Part shown: positions 12,901-22,548 of the stretch, one piece after another
Layout: each line of letters starts with the position of its first letter
Position numbering within the stretch: position 1 is the first letter of the stretch
Assembly (NCBI RefSeq): GCF_964199755.1
Contig: NC_133896.1
Location: forward strand, 102,082,301-102,146,300
DNA from: Larus michahellis
Taxonomy: Eukaryota > Chordata > Aves > Charadriiformes > Laridae
Direction of reading: 5' to 3'
Length of the DNA stretch: 64,000 nt
Position numbers and translations under genes: made by a program
The notes under the pieces: generated by a model
What the model saw: only the letters and a program-made list of their open reading frames with translations
Told to the model about the DNA's origin: nothing
The model's database searches: none

Positions 12901-15900
12901 CAATATCTGGGACAAGATGAAAGATGAAAGCTACCCCACATTTTCCTCAGGGTGCCACAGTATTAAAAACTAAGCTTATCAACCAACTAAGAAAACCCCC
13001 AAAACCTAAGCCCTCTGTCATCAAACGGGCCATTATCAATAGCTGTATGGTAACTGTAATTTCTTATGCATTTCCTAAAGCTTTGCATTAAAAATAAAAC
13101 CAACCCAAAACGAAAAACAAACCACAACTAGACCTATACACAGTTTTCAAGATGTTGTTTGCACTACGGATTTGGAGCTGCAGAATGATGCCACATTTGA
13201 AAAGCATGCAGAAAAACAGAATTCAAATTGAGGCAATTTATTTGTTTTCTTGCCCATGACACTACGCACTGGGCTGACAGTTTTACAGAATTATCTATTA
13301 TAGCCTCAAAATTGCACTCCTCAGTGATCACGATCGGCTCAGAACCCATCACTGCATAAGTCACAGATGCTTTTGCCGTACATTACCCTCCATTTATCTA
13401 TACTGAATTTCACTTGCCATTTTATCATCCATACACTTCACTCTTATACACCTTGTCATTCTGTGGCTCTTCTGTTAGCCATCATCTTTTCCACCGAAGT
13501 TAAACTTCATCATTCACCTCCTTTCTAGACAAGTCGTGTCTATGCTGCAATAACACGGGTCTTAGTGTAGAACCCTTCAAGACTCAGTGAAAACCTGAAC
13601 GCTCATTCCTGTACCTTACCTAGTTCTTAATTAACAGGGCCCACTTTATTTTATACTGGTATATTTGGCCCCTAGTCCCCTGAATACTTGCAAAAAATTA
13701 ATGGTGACTAGACTGGGACTATCTTTTGCTAAATGGACAATATATATTTGTACAGCACTTAGAAGAACATACTACAACACTACCATGACAACAACAAAAC
13801 TAGTTATCAGAACCGAGGAGCCAAACTGTGCAGAATTCCTTGCACAGCCAGCCTCGCTGGCTTCTGTTCAACTAATTCCCTAAGATTTGCAGAACAAGGC
13901 TTGTTTCTGTCTGCCTCATCAATTTCATTCAGAAGAATAAAAACCAGAAGAACAATCAATGAATCTCATGATTAGCATTTAACTACTGGAAATACTGCTA
14001 AATTCAATTATGGATACAGCTAATACATACAAGACATATCAAAATATTGGCAGCAACAAAGGACCGGGAGAAAAAAACCCAAACCTTAGATCAGCGTATA
14101 GTTAATCCCTGTAGAACCATTATAGGCTCTAAAAAGTGGTTATCCACTTGGTATAATCCTAGCTCAATGGTTTTATTAACACACAAAATCAGAAGAGCTA
14201 ATAAAACACATTAGTTGTGAAAATCATGGCCTCAGATACTACCTGAGAGCAAATCCAGAGGTTCTTTGAAGGGTTTCAACTGTGCCTTAGTTAACTGTTT
14301 CCTCCCCACTTCCCAATTTAACAGCTTAGACCTTAATGAGACACAGAAAAGAGCAGACCGCTGACTGTTTTCATATTTAAAGCTTTTAACCAGCAGCTTA
14401 CATTTCTGAGGCTAGTCAAACATGCAATACAGAATGTCTCTTATTGCTCTCAGAATTATTCAAAACTTTTTCTGTGGAGACTTCAAAGCTGGTAAAATGC
14501 AATCAGGCATCCACATCACAATATCTGCATATTGTATGAAACTTAAGAATAAAAGTTTGGAATTCTTCTGGGCTAATAAAAATGAGAAAAATAATGCAAT
14601 ACTTCGGAAAACTGTGAGAAGAGGAAGAAGGGAAGCAAATTCTTCAACTGTTCCACTTTTGTGGACTACTGGTATGTAAATTGGGAGTATGATCAGAACC
14701 ATATGACAACATTACTGGCACTCTATTTCAAACTTCTATGACCTTTAATTTTTCCCAAGCACTTGAAAAATGTGAAAACTAAAATGGGACAGTTGTGGCA
14801 TTTTCTATCCAGTATTGCTGGGCATTAACACTCCAGAAAATTGGTTTGTCCTCAAGTTATTTATTGACACAGCAAGTGAACACTTCCAGGCTCACAGCTT
14901 TCATTATTTCGGTTTTGATCTGCATTTACTTTGCACAGAATCATCAGTTTTTGGAGAAATCAGATGTGAAACTAACTTGTTTTTGTAATTTTCACTTGTA
15001 ATTGTCTTTATCTAACTTCCCTCTCCAGAAATATCTTGTTTAAGTCACCAGTAAAGAGTCACTTCAAGAAGACTGACAGAGGCCTGTGTAAATGACAATG
15101 TCTTGTGATAACATTATGCTATCAGGTAACAGCGAGACTCCAACTCTCAAAAATAATCATCTGAGAAAATCAATCAGCAAGAAACAACTTCTATTCAACA
15201 TCCATCCATCAGTTAAGTCCTAAAATCATATTTGAACTTAGAGGTGTATTTCACAGGCTATGAAAATAGACGTGACGTCTTCACTGTAATTATTATAGTT
15301 AAAAAGCAGGAATAAACAAACCAGTTCATCCTCAAACACTGTCATCTTGTTGGTAAAGACTTCTGCAGCCATAATGGATGATTGGGTATTACCATTTCAT
15401 TCGTGGAATATATAGCAATGCGCTGCCATGACCTTTCTCTAGAGAAACAATTCTGTAACCTTTATTTAGGTCTTTGCTGGTGTTTTTAAACAAATGCTCG
15501 GTTTCCAGTTGTCTTTTCCATCTATGCTGTTCCCAAATCTTACGATCAACTAAGTACCAAAGTTACTGTTTCCAATTTACAGTGAAATCTGAGTTACAAT
15601 AGTGAGCACTCTATTAATTAAGTGCTGCGCAAATTTTAACCAAATATTAGCCAATTCTGTAAACAGGGATCAAAGTTTTGTTTAACATCAACAGCTTGTA
15701 TCAGCAGAAAACAAACAGTTCTGAATCTATGTGATTTTAATGTACGGTTAAATTCCACTTCACATTAACTGTAAATGAACATAAGAACATAAGTTCTGCC
15801 CCGAAGAGTTAACAACCTTATCTGAAAGGAAACAAAAAACTCTATAAAGAAGCTGACAATGCAGGAAAGGAGATGCAGGAAAGAAGGGCGATGGAATAGC

Positions 15901-18900
15901 CAGCAGAAAAGACTTCTTGAACAAATCCAAACAAAATGAAGAGTGAGAAAAATTTCCTCAAACCTGAACAATACTTATATAATCAAAACCAGTTAGGTAA
16001 ACCTACCGCAACATCCTCTTCCAGTTTATTAAGCGTTAATTCTGCATCATCTTCTGTTATTTCTTCTTCTTCTAGCTCTTCTGTTGGATATGCTGGCCTG
16101 AAATCAGTACAAATAACAGTAGAGCTTTTAAACACAGTAAATCGGAAATACCTCTGTAAATTGTTCCTAAGCAAACAAAACAGTTCATGAGAAGTATGGA
16201 TGATATAGAATACAACTAGACAGTGTCTCACACACTTAAATAAATAAAATTAACACTCGGCCTTTAAAGTCGTTGTTAAAGTCTGTCTTAAAAGTGAGAG
16301 TTAGTTATTATGCCAAGCAGTACACTACATTCATACTGCAAAGACATCTTGGGAGTCAATTTCAAGTCATTTTCTGTTTTGGTCTAACCTCTTAAAATTT
16401 AAGTGCAAGTCACCCCACACTCATTTTTGGCTTGCAGTGGAATTTGTGTACTAAACAGAGGTACCAGTAAAATAATTTTGAGGTAGAAATTACTTCACTA
16501 TATCCATTTCAAAACCCATCAGAGGGAAGGAATGAAATCAAGAGCATTTTTAAACAAATTTTCATATTCTTGAAATTATCCGTGATCTAATTTCTCCGAA
16601 GATTTCCTTCGTATTAAATACTCAAAGTTACTGTAGCCTACTTGTAACATGATCACATATTGTGCATACCTCCAACTGAAGAGGTAAAGATTAATTGATA
16701 GGACCTAAAAGAATATTAATGTGTTTCAACTCAACTGTCGGATTAATGAGCAGTTATGCATAGGAAAATGACCAGAAAAAGGTCATCAGTCAAATCTTTA
16801 TTAATTAGCTAAGTCTATTAATGGCCCAAACTCATCCTTGCTGGTAATAGACTAAATTGTGTGAAATTGCATTAGAAATTAATTTGTCTCACTGCTTCAA
16901 GCCTAGTTGAGTTCTGCAGCTCATGAAACTTCAAGTAAAACATTTTTGGTAATTACTATGTTTTGTCTTTACAATTATAACTTACATTTGTTTGCTGGAA
17001 AACAAAGCATAAGGGAGGATACTTAAAAGTGTACTATACCTTTTCCAGCTAAAGCCAGTGTATTTCAAGGCTTCTTCAGCCAAACAATCAAGAACATAGC
17101 ATGCTTGCTCTCCGTAGCCTGCCTTTAATTTTGAAGGAGGAAAATCCACAGGCCTTCCCTAAAATAAAGAGGTAAACTGTTTGTTAATGGCCACCCATCA
17201 ATCAAGTTTCCTCTCAGGTAGGTAACAACATTTACTATGCTAAAACCAAAGCGTCCATTGTATATGAAGATTTTACCAATGTGAATACATATTCTTCCCC
17301 TATGCAGCTCCAGTCAGGCAACAGAGGGGAAAACAGAATAACCCAAGGAACAGATACAGCGTAGAAATCTTAAAGCACCTGGTAACAGGATACTCACAGG
17401 GAGCAGAAGAGTTGGAAGCTGCAAGGGAGCTAAATGGTCAAGCACACAAGTGGCACGCCAGCCAGGCAAGAACAGCTATGGTGGAACTCAGGTACTGAGA
17501 CTTAACCACCAGCTTTTGAACTTTGCCTTGTTTGTTACAGGTTTTGTTTATAAAACACTTTATTTATTGCTATCCTATAGAATAAATATCTTAGGGTTTT
17601 TTATCAAGTAACTCCTTTAGAGAACAGTGTTCTTAACATCATTCACAGCTGTACCACAGTATAATCTTCCGTAAAATCATACTTTCCATAAGTTGACACA
17701 CTCTCCTAACCTTCAGGGGGGAATTTAATATTGAAAAAAATCCCAATAATTCCTGGCAGTTTATGCAACCTTTTGCTCCTTAACAAACAAAAAAAACAAA
17801 AAAAAAAGAAGAAGAAAACACGAACACAATTCTAAACCATTTCCTTCACTATGAATTATACCATTGACTTTGGCAGGAGCAGGATCACAAGCACTGTGTA
17901 AACTTTCAAGATAAAATCTTTGTAAATTCATAGATTGGTTTAGGTTGGTAGCGGCCTTAAAGACCTACTAGTTCCAACCCCCCTGCCGTGGGCAGGGACA
18001 CCTCCCACTAGACCAGGCTGCTCAAAGCCCCATCGAGGCTGGCCTTGAACACTTCCAGGGATGGGGCATCCACAGCTTCTCTGGGCAACCTGTTCCAGTG
18101 CCTCACCACCCTCACAATGAAAACTTCTTCCTCATACATAATCTAAATCTATCCTCTCCCGGTTTGAAGCCATTACCCCTCATCCTATCACTATGTGCCC
18201 TTGTAAAAAGTCCCTCTCCAGCTTTTCTGTAGGCCCCCTTCAGATACTGGAAGGCCGCTATAAGTTTTCCTCTAAGCCTTCTCTTCTCCAGACTGAACAA
18301 CCCCAACTCTCTCAGCCTGTCAAGAAATTATACTACTACAAATGAGCAACATATGTGGCACTACAAGAAGTAAGTCTGATTTAAGCAATTTTACAGATTG
18401 TGGAACAAAACTAATTGGAATCATATATAATATTGTAAGACCATTTTCATAGTGCCAAAAATTTGGCAAGTAGGTACACACAGTGTAAACTTCCAATTAA
18501 CTAATTAACACAGTACACACTTATAGATAGGAAGTCTGTCCAGTCCTTGGCAACATAATCAGACAGCAGAGAAAGTATGTCATTACTGTTATTTCTGAAG
18601 GTGATGCATGTGCTTGGCAAAACAGCATGTTCAACACTTACGAATGATCGCAGTTCTGAGAGTACATTTGATATTACTGCATTGGGGTCATCATATTCTT
18701 GTGGCTGTTCGAAGGGATGTCCCGCTTTAGTGATGAGCCAAGCGGCAAGTGTGCAAAACATAAAGAACTGCTCACCCGGATTAGTGGGCAGTGCAAAGTA
18801 GTGCCTGTTTAAAAAGCGGGAAAAAAATGGTAAATATTCTGAGCTCCAGAAGTTCTTACAGCACCGGCTAGAAAGCAGTTTCTTTAACTGACTTTCTCAA

Positions 18901-21529
18901 TGAATGATCCATCTCAACTAAATTCAGGATATCTAGTTTCACACATAACCACAGTAGACTAAGTTTTCTACGTGCAGCTCATCTGTTTCCTGCTTTGAGT
19001 AAGCTATTAATCAACACTAGGCTTCAAAGGAATCAAAAGGAAACCAGCTACTCCTCTCTCCTCCCAGTAGGATTATAAACTCTCAGTTAAACACCACCAA
19101 ATTAAAATTTCCACATAAACCCAAGTTATTTCTCTTATTTACCTGAGCAGTCTCAAATCATGATGAGCTCGATTCTGTTCCCATTTAATTTTAAGGATGC
19201 AGAATCCATCCCATCACTTCATAAAATACCACCACTAACTAATTAAGAGCCCATGCAACGGATTCATTCAAATGTCCCTTACATAACATAAAATACTTAA
19301 AAGCTCAAAAGAATCAAAAGTCAAAGGTCAGTAATTGCCAGTAACTTGTAGACCATGAATGAACTAAGATTTTGCTAAATCTCAGGCATTTTTCACAGGG
19401 CAAGTGATTTACAGTGCAAAACAAAATTTAAATTTGAAAACCATCCTGTGAATTGATTAGCAAAGTGATTGATAACTACTGCCAATATGACACACCAAAC
19501 AGCCTACTTCAAAAACAAAATTAAAATGATCCATTGCTAAAGCTTTATATGTTTACCCATGACACTGGAAGCCAGGGTGGATTTGTCTTACCTTTTATCT
19601 ACTTTAAAACACCTTGAAAAATGCTTTAGAAGCACATATTGCTCTCTGTTAAAGACAATTCAGACAAACAGCACAAAGAAAGGTATCTGTATTGGCAAAT
19701 ACACTTGAATAAACTTAAATGGCACTTCCTTGAGGGAGAAGAAATTTACTGAAGCCTTATTGCATAGAGACATGTGTCCTTTTTCTGCATATTGTCCTCA
19801 TCCATGCTATTATACTACAGAAACCTCACCTTCTGTTCCCTTCTTAACATCGCCAAATACTCTTTCCTGAAACAGCAATACATACAGTTCCTTTTGCTCC
19901 AAAGTTCCCCAAACCTCTTCCCTTTCCCATATTCCCCCAGAGTGGCAAAAGGCCGGTGTACCTAAATCAGCACGTAGATTTACTAAAGGGCTATTAACTA
20001 ACTATTAACTAACTAAATCACTCAGATCAGGAGCACATTTTTGAAGCAATCCTTCCAGCCATCCTCATCTACTGTGCTTTGGGTCACTTTAGACAGCAAG
20101 GTACACTAACTGGACCTATTTTGGATCACGCTGAATTGGAAGATGTGGTCCTAATGAGAATTTGGTCCATAAAATCAGACCACAGTGAGTCCCTCCCAAA
20201 ATATAAATTGCGTGCACACTGGATACTTGGAATGAAACACTTCCCCTTAGACACAGCTGCTCGCCAATGGGGACAAAAGTTCGCTTCCTTGCTCCGAATA
20301 CACTGATGGTCAGACAACTGGCTAAAACCAGCTTACAGCCACTGAGCTCATACTTGAGCCTCCCTCTCAACAAGAGAGTAATTTGGACTATGGTTTTCCC
20401 CCCTATTAAATTGCTGCTTACAGAAAGCTCAACTATGTTATATGCTGCTGTGGAGCATGATTGAAACTGACGGATGGATTTGAATGTTATATGGGCAAGC
20501 GGATGTTGGGAGCACATTGGTCTCATTTCCCAAGTTTTCTGTCTCCCACCGAAATTAAAAAAAAAAAAGAATAAAAAAGATGTTACCTATAAAACAAATA
20601 TGTATTGGAAATGAAAAACCAGACTTAAAAACAACGGGTCCAAGCCCCCTTACGAATACACCCCCCCACAAATAGTTACCCTGAATAACAGAAATTCATT
20701 TAAGGTAAAATTATTTTTTGCAGAGATACACTGGCATGCAAATATTCATGGAATCACGGAATTTCAGAGTTGGAAGGGACCTCTAGAGATCATCTAGTCC
20801 AACTCCCCTGCTAAAGCAGGACTGCCTAGAGCACATCACTCAGGGCTGCATCCAGGCGGGTCTTGAAAGTCTCTAGAGAAGGGGACTCCTACCGGGGGGG
20901 TGGGCAGGGAAGGTCAAGTGACTAGTGACTTATCACATCTCAGCCTTTAGAGGAACTTCTCATTTTGAAAGCTTCAAAATCATATAGGATGCGGTGAAGA
21001 TGACACGTTTTCACTTGACTCAGGCATCTTGTCATCTGAGAGCGAGCCAGCCTTCCTTTCCCAGTCCCTGACCGCAGTGGCGTAACCCTCCCGCCGGGAT
21101 TTCTCCCCGCCAGCACCGAGGTCGGCCCGTGCCCGACGACTCTCGCTGCACCCGTGGCGGCTGCGGACCCCCACGCGTGGAGCTTTGTACCAGGCGGCGC
21201 GACCCCCCGGCCCCAGCCGGCCCCCCGCCGCGGCCAGGCCAACACCTTCCGGGCGAAGCCGCCGCCGCCCTCCCCGGGGCTTTCCGCGCCCCCCGGCGCC
21301 GCCGCCATCCGGCCGGCGGAGCGGGCGAGGGGCACCTGGAGAGCGGCCGCATGTTGTGGCGCCGCAGCACCTCCTCCTCGTAGCTGAGCAGCTTCAGCTT
21401 GTCCAGCAGGTCCTCCATCAGCACGAACATGTGATAAGCCGCGCCCGGGCCCCGCTCCGCCACCGCCTCCTCGTCCCGCTCCCCCGCCCCGCGCCGGAGC
21501 CCGCCGCCCCCCGCGGCCTCTTCCGCCAT
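3791..21529 (-). CDS. IFT57: Intraflagellar transport protein 57 (IFT57/HIPPI), complete, 11 coding exons
   Basis: IFT57 is a peripheral subunit of the IFT-B complex that carries cargo along the ciliary axoneme; in mammals it also binds HIP1. Coding exons on the minus strand, in order: 21336-21529, 18642-18804, 17040-17158, 16007-16097, 12668-12736, 11997-12119, 8787-8858, 8057-8188, 7061-7123, 5195-5261, 3791-3969. Together they give 1,272 nt, i.e. 423 residues plus stop, against about 429 in human. All junctions are GT-AG and every phase closes. The N-terminal half (about 28-160) matches the calponin-homology-like domain, including [12 protein letters not shown] and the [11 protein letters not shown] stretch. 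An acidic linker (about 163-205) follows, then coiled coil to the C-terminus, ending IGAY. The start at 21529 has a good context (AAGATGG) and is the first ATG in the CpG island in this frame. The identification rests on residue-by-residue similarity to the recalled human protein and is very secure. Confidence 0.97.
5195..5261 (-). CDS. IFT57: IFT57 coding exon 10
   Basis: Encodes [19 protein letters not shown] and TDG (about 343-364). The acceptor is TTTTAAG; a competing AG nine bases downstream would drop three residues, but the longer form aligns with the human protein. Donor GTAAGT, leaving one base of a split Ala codon. Confidence 0.9.
6282..6338 (+). mobile_element. CR1 LINE 3' end fragment
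   Basis: GTTGGACTAGATGATTGTG, then GTCCCTTCCAACTGAA, then repeated ATTCT units, is the characteristic 3' terminus of chicken-repeat-1 elements. About 57 bases remain, in plus orientation, inside IFT57 intron 10. Severe 5' truncation is normal for CR1. Confidence 0.85.
7061..7123 (-). CDS. IFT57: IFT57 coding exon 9
   Basis: Twenty-one codons, [19 protein letters not shown] then SE (about 322-342), phase 0 at both ends. Acceptor TTTCCAG, donor GTAAAA. Corresponds to the human KERYQQGNGGVTERTRLL segment. Confidence 0.93.
8057..8188 (-). CDS. IFT57: IFT57 coding exon 8
   Basis: Forty-four codons (about 278-321) of coiled coil, including [17 protein letters not shown] and [18 protein letters not shown]. 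Phase 0 at both ends; acceptor TTTCTAG, donor GTAATG. Confidence 0.95.
8787..8858 (-). CDS. IFT57: IFT57 coding exon 7
   Basis: Twenty-four codons, [19 protein letters not shown] then LKETR (about 254-277). Acceptor TTTTTTAG, donor GTATGT. Matches the conserved human [12 protein letters not shown] block exactly at its start. Confidence 0.94.
9805..10085. repeat. Two diverged copies of a ~110-base segment in IFT57 intron 6
   Basis: About 9805-9905 and 9957-10085 share ordered blocks: ATTATCTGAT, a GGA-CTT-TCAA stretch, ATGG-ATG-TAAG, a GAGACACA block, and an AACAAAC or ACAAACAC tail. The similarity is judged by eye at roughly 65-70 percent. The family is not recognised; it may be an old tandem duplication or part of a degraded repeat. 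Confidence 0.35.
11997..12119 (-). CDS. IFT57: IFT57 coding exon 6
   Basis: Forty-one codons (about 213-253), [19 protein letters not shown] then [19 protein letters not shown] and DNK. Phase 0 at both ends. The [17 protein letters not shown] core is strongly conserved with human IFT57. Donor GTATGC. Confidence 0.95.
12668..12736 (-). CDS. IFT57: IFT57 coding exon 5
   Basis: Twenty-three codons (about 190-212), [19 protein letters not shown] then TYRS. Acceptor CCTTAAG, donor GTAAGT, phase 0 at both ends. Matches human [18 protein letters not shown]. Confidence 0.95.
12737..16006 (-). other. IFT57: IFT57 intron 4, no further gene seen
   Basis: A 3.3 kb AT-rich intron. Its open frames of 66-85 codons on both strands overlap each other, lack splice context and resemble no family I know. 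No transposon is recognisable. Confidence 0.6.
16007..16097 (-). CDS. IFT57: IFT57 coding exon 4
   Basis: Encodes [18 protein letters not shown] then [12 protein letters not shown] (about 159-189), the acidic linker after the globular N-terminal domain. The first base completes an Arg codon from exon 3. Donor GTAGGT. Confidence 0.94.
17040..17158 (-). CDS. IFT57: IFT57 coding exon 3
   Basis: Encodes [19 protein letters not shown] then [19 protein letters not shown] and K (about 120-158), the second part of the calponin-homology-like domain. Acceptor TATTTTAG, donor GTATAG. Confidence 0.95.
17926..18321 (-). mobile_element. CR1 LINE, 3' end with reverse transcriptase C-terminus
   Basis: About 400 bases in minus orientation inside IFT57 intron 2. 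The minus strand still reads the conserved CR1 ORF2 C-terminal block, including [19 protein letters not shown] and [17 protein letters not shown], followed by the CR1 3' UTR (CCAGGGATGGGGCATCC on the plus strand). It is 5'-truncated and not functional. CR1 is the dominant avian LINE, which supports a bird source. Confidence 0.95.
18642..18804 (-). CDS. IFT57: IFT57 coding exon 2
   Basis: Encodes [19 protein letters not shown] then [18 protein letters not shown] and [17 protein letters not shown] (about 66-119). Acceptor AAACAG, donor GTAAGT. The [13 protein letters not shown] block is close to identical to human. Confidence 0.96.
20747..20890 (-). mobile_element. CR1 LINE 3' fragment, older subfamily
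   Basis: The plus strand reads GGAATCACGGAATTTCAGAG, then TTGGAAGGGACCTCTAGAG, then ATCATCTAGTCCAACTCCCC, the reverse complement of a CR1 3' end. The element is in minus orientation in IFT57 intron 1. Its sequence differs from the 17.9 kb copy, implying a different subfamily. Confidence 0.88.
21336..21529 (-). CDS. IFT57: IFT57 coding exon 1
   Basis: Starts at ATG 21529-21527 and encodes [10 protein letters not shown], an Arg/Glu-rich stretch, [19 protein letters not shown] and [19 protein letters not shown] (1-64). The N-terminal 25 residues diverge from mammals, but from [12 protein letters not shown] on it aligns closely. Donor GTGCCC is weaker than consensus but lies where the human junction falls, before HYFAL. 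Confidence 0.94.
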
Positions 21530-21553
21530 CTTGGAGCCCCGCCGCCGCTGCCC

Positions 21554-21567
21554 GTAACCGAGGCAAC
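21554..21567. promoter_or_regulatory. IFT57: RFX-type X-box
   Basis: GTAACC-GA-GGCAAC matches the X-box consensus GTNRCC-N(0-3)-RGYAAC at every constrained position. It lies 25 bases upstream of the IFT57 start codon, in the CpG island. RFX/DAF-19 factors drive many ciliary genes through this motif, including the worm IFT57 orthologue che-13 (recalled). Binding here is inferred. Confidence 0.75.
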
Positions 21568-21576
21568 CGGGCCCTA

Positions 21577-21703
21577 CCAATCCTCGCCTGCCGCGGCCCC
21601 CCTCCTAACCCAATCACAGGCGCCGAGAAGCCGGGCCCGTCCAGTGCGAGCCACCAATGGCGACGAGGCATGGCGAGTCTACATCCAATCACCGCTCCAT
21701 TGG
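21577..21703. promoter_or_regulatory. IFT57: Cluster of five CCAAT boxes
   Basis: CCAAT occurs on the plus strand at 21577-21581, 21610-21614, 21654-21658 and 21685-21689, and in inverse form (ATTGG) at 21699-21703. Spacings are about 10-45 bases. This is the usual pattern of NF-Y-dependent, TATA-less promoters. Confidence 0.6.
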
Positions 21704-21995
21704 GCTTCGTCACTTCCGCTCGGTAGCCACGGAGACAGCAGGCCGCGGGGTGGGGGGAAGATGGTGCTGTTACTGTGCTCCAGGGGCCGGGCGCGGGCCG
21801 GCAGGGGCCTGGCGAGCCGGGGCGGGCAGCTGATAAAGCCTCTCGGTGTGGGGCCCGGCCCGGCGTCACCCTTCAACCCGCGAGGGGTGTAGTTCTAAAA
21901 AGCTTTGCCGCTCCTCTGCCGGACGCGTGGCTCAACCTTAGGCTTGTGTGTGTAAACAAGTTAAACGTTTACCCGATTTAATACTAAGCTGTGAG

Positions 21996-22544
21996 TGTTG
22001 TCCCAAAACTCGTGGGATCGTTTACCCGGTGTGCAAGCCGATAACGCGCGGAGTCGAGGTATTAGCTTTTTATTAGCAGTTCTGCGCAGAAAAGGGCGCT
22101 AGGGGGTATCTCCGCAAAGCTAGCACACCCAGCACTGATACGGGCATTCATTTATACATTGTAAAGTCGCATAATTAACGCATTCGTTGTTCCTCAACCT
22201 TTTACTCGTGCTCGTAATTCCTTATCTTGAAGGTGATTGGTGTAAAATGTCCTCGTCTTCAATTAAAGGTACAGTGTCTCTTAATTTTACTGCGCAGGCT
22301 CACTGGGCGAGGGTCTTCAAGCGGAGGCGTGTATCCTAACTTCTAGAGGAGTGGTTTTCTTATTTTAATCAGTCAAGTTCACCTAAAGGGCACGTGTGGA
22401 ATAGCCAAGTTTCTTCGTCAATCAGGCCACTAAAGTTTCTGGTAGCTGGTTTTAGGTCTGATTGTTCCTTCTATCCTATTGTCTTGTCAAGAATCATTTA
22501 CCCAAATGATTTACAGGGTTACAATTGTAGAGATTTAGGTACCA
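21996..22544 (-). mobile_element. Probable solitary retroviral LTR
   Basis: Read on the minus strand, the segment has LTR architecture in the right order: CCAAT (plus 22236-22240), TATAAAT (plus 22150-22156) and about 80 bases later AATAAA (plus 22069-22074), then a short U5-like end finishing ACAACA. On the plus strand it opens TGTTGTCCC. An end at 22544 (...ACCA) leaves matching TGAG on both sides (21992-21995 and 22545-22548), a possible 4-base target duplication. An alternative end at 22523 (...TTACA) gives a better TGT...ACA pair but no duplication. No internal viral gene follows, so it would be a solo LTR. The family is not recognised. Confidence 0.5.
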
Positions 22545-22548
22545 TGAG

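Larger units (their letters stand above)
21040..21900. promoter_or_regulatory. IFT57: CpG island promoter of IFT57
   Basis: Base composition shifts abruptly to GC-rich with dense CpG over the first exon and about 370 bases upstream, against AT-rich DNA on both sides. No TATA box lies near the expected start. A GC-box-like GGGGCGGG is at about 21818. The long open frames in this island on both strands result from the composition and are not genes. Confidence 0.85.

Noticed and set aside
20116-20526. A 136-codon minus-strand open frame in IFT57 intron 1
   Set aside because: No family resemblance, no recognisable domain, and an equally open plus-strand frame overlaps it. A degraded retrocopy is possible but nothing supports it.
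20940-21892. Long open frames of 182-309 codons on both strands over the CpG island
   Set aside because: GC-rich sequence lacks stop codons in all frames. Only the IFT57 exon 1 frame matches a protein; the others are Pro/Arg/Gly-rich shadows that run across its splice donor.
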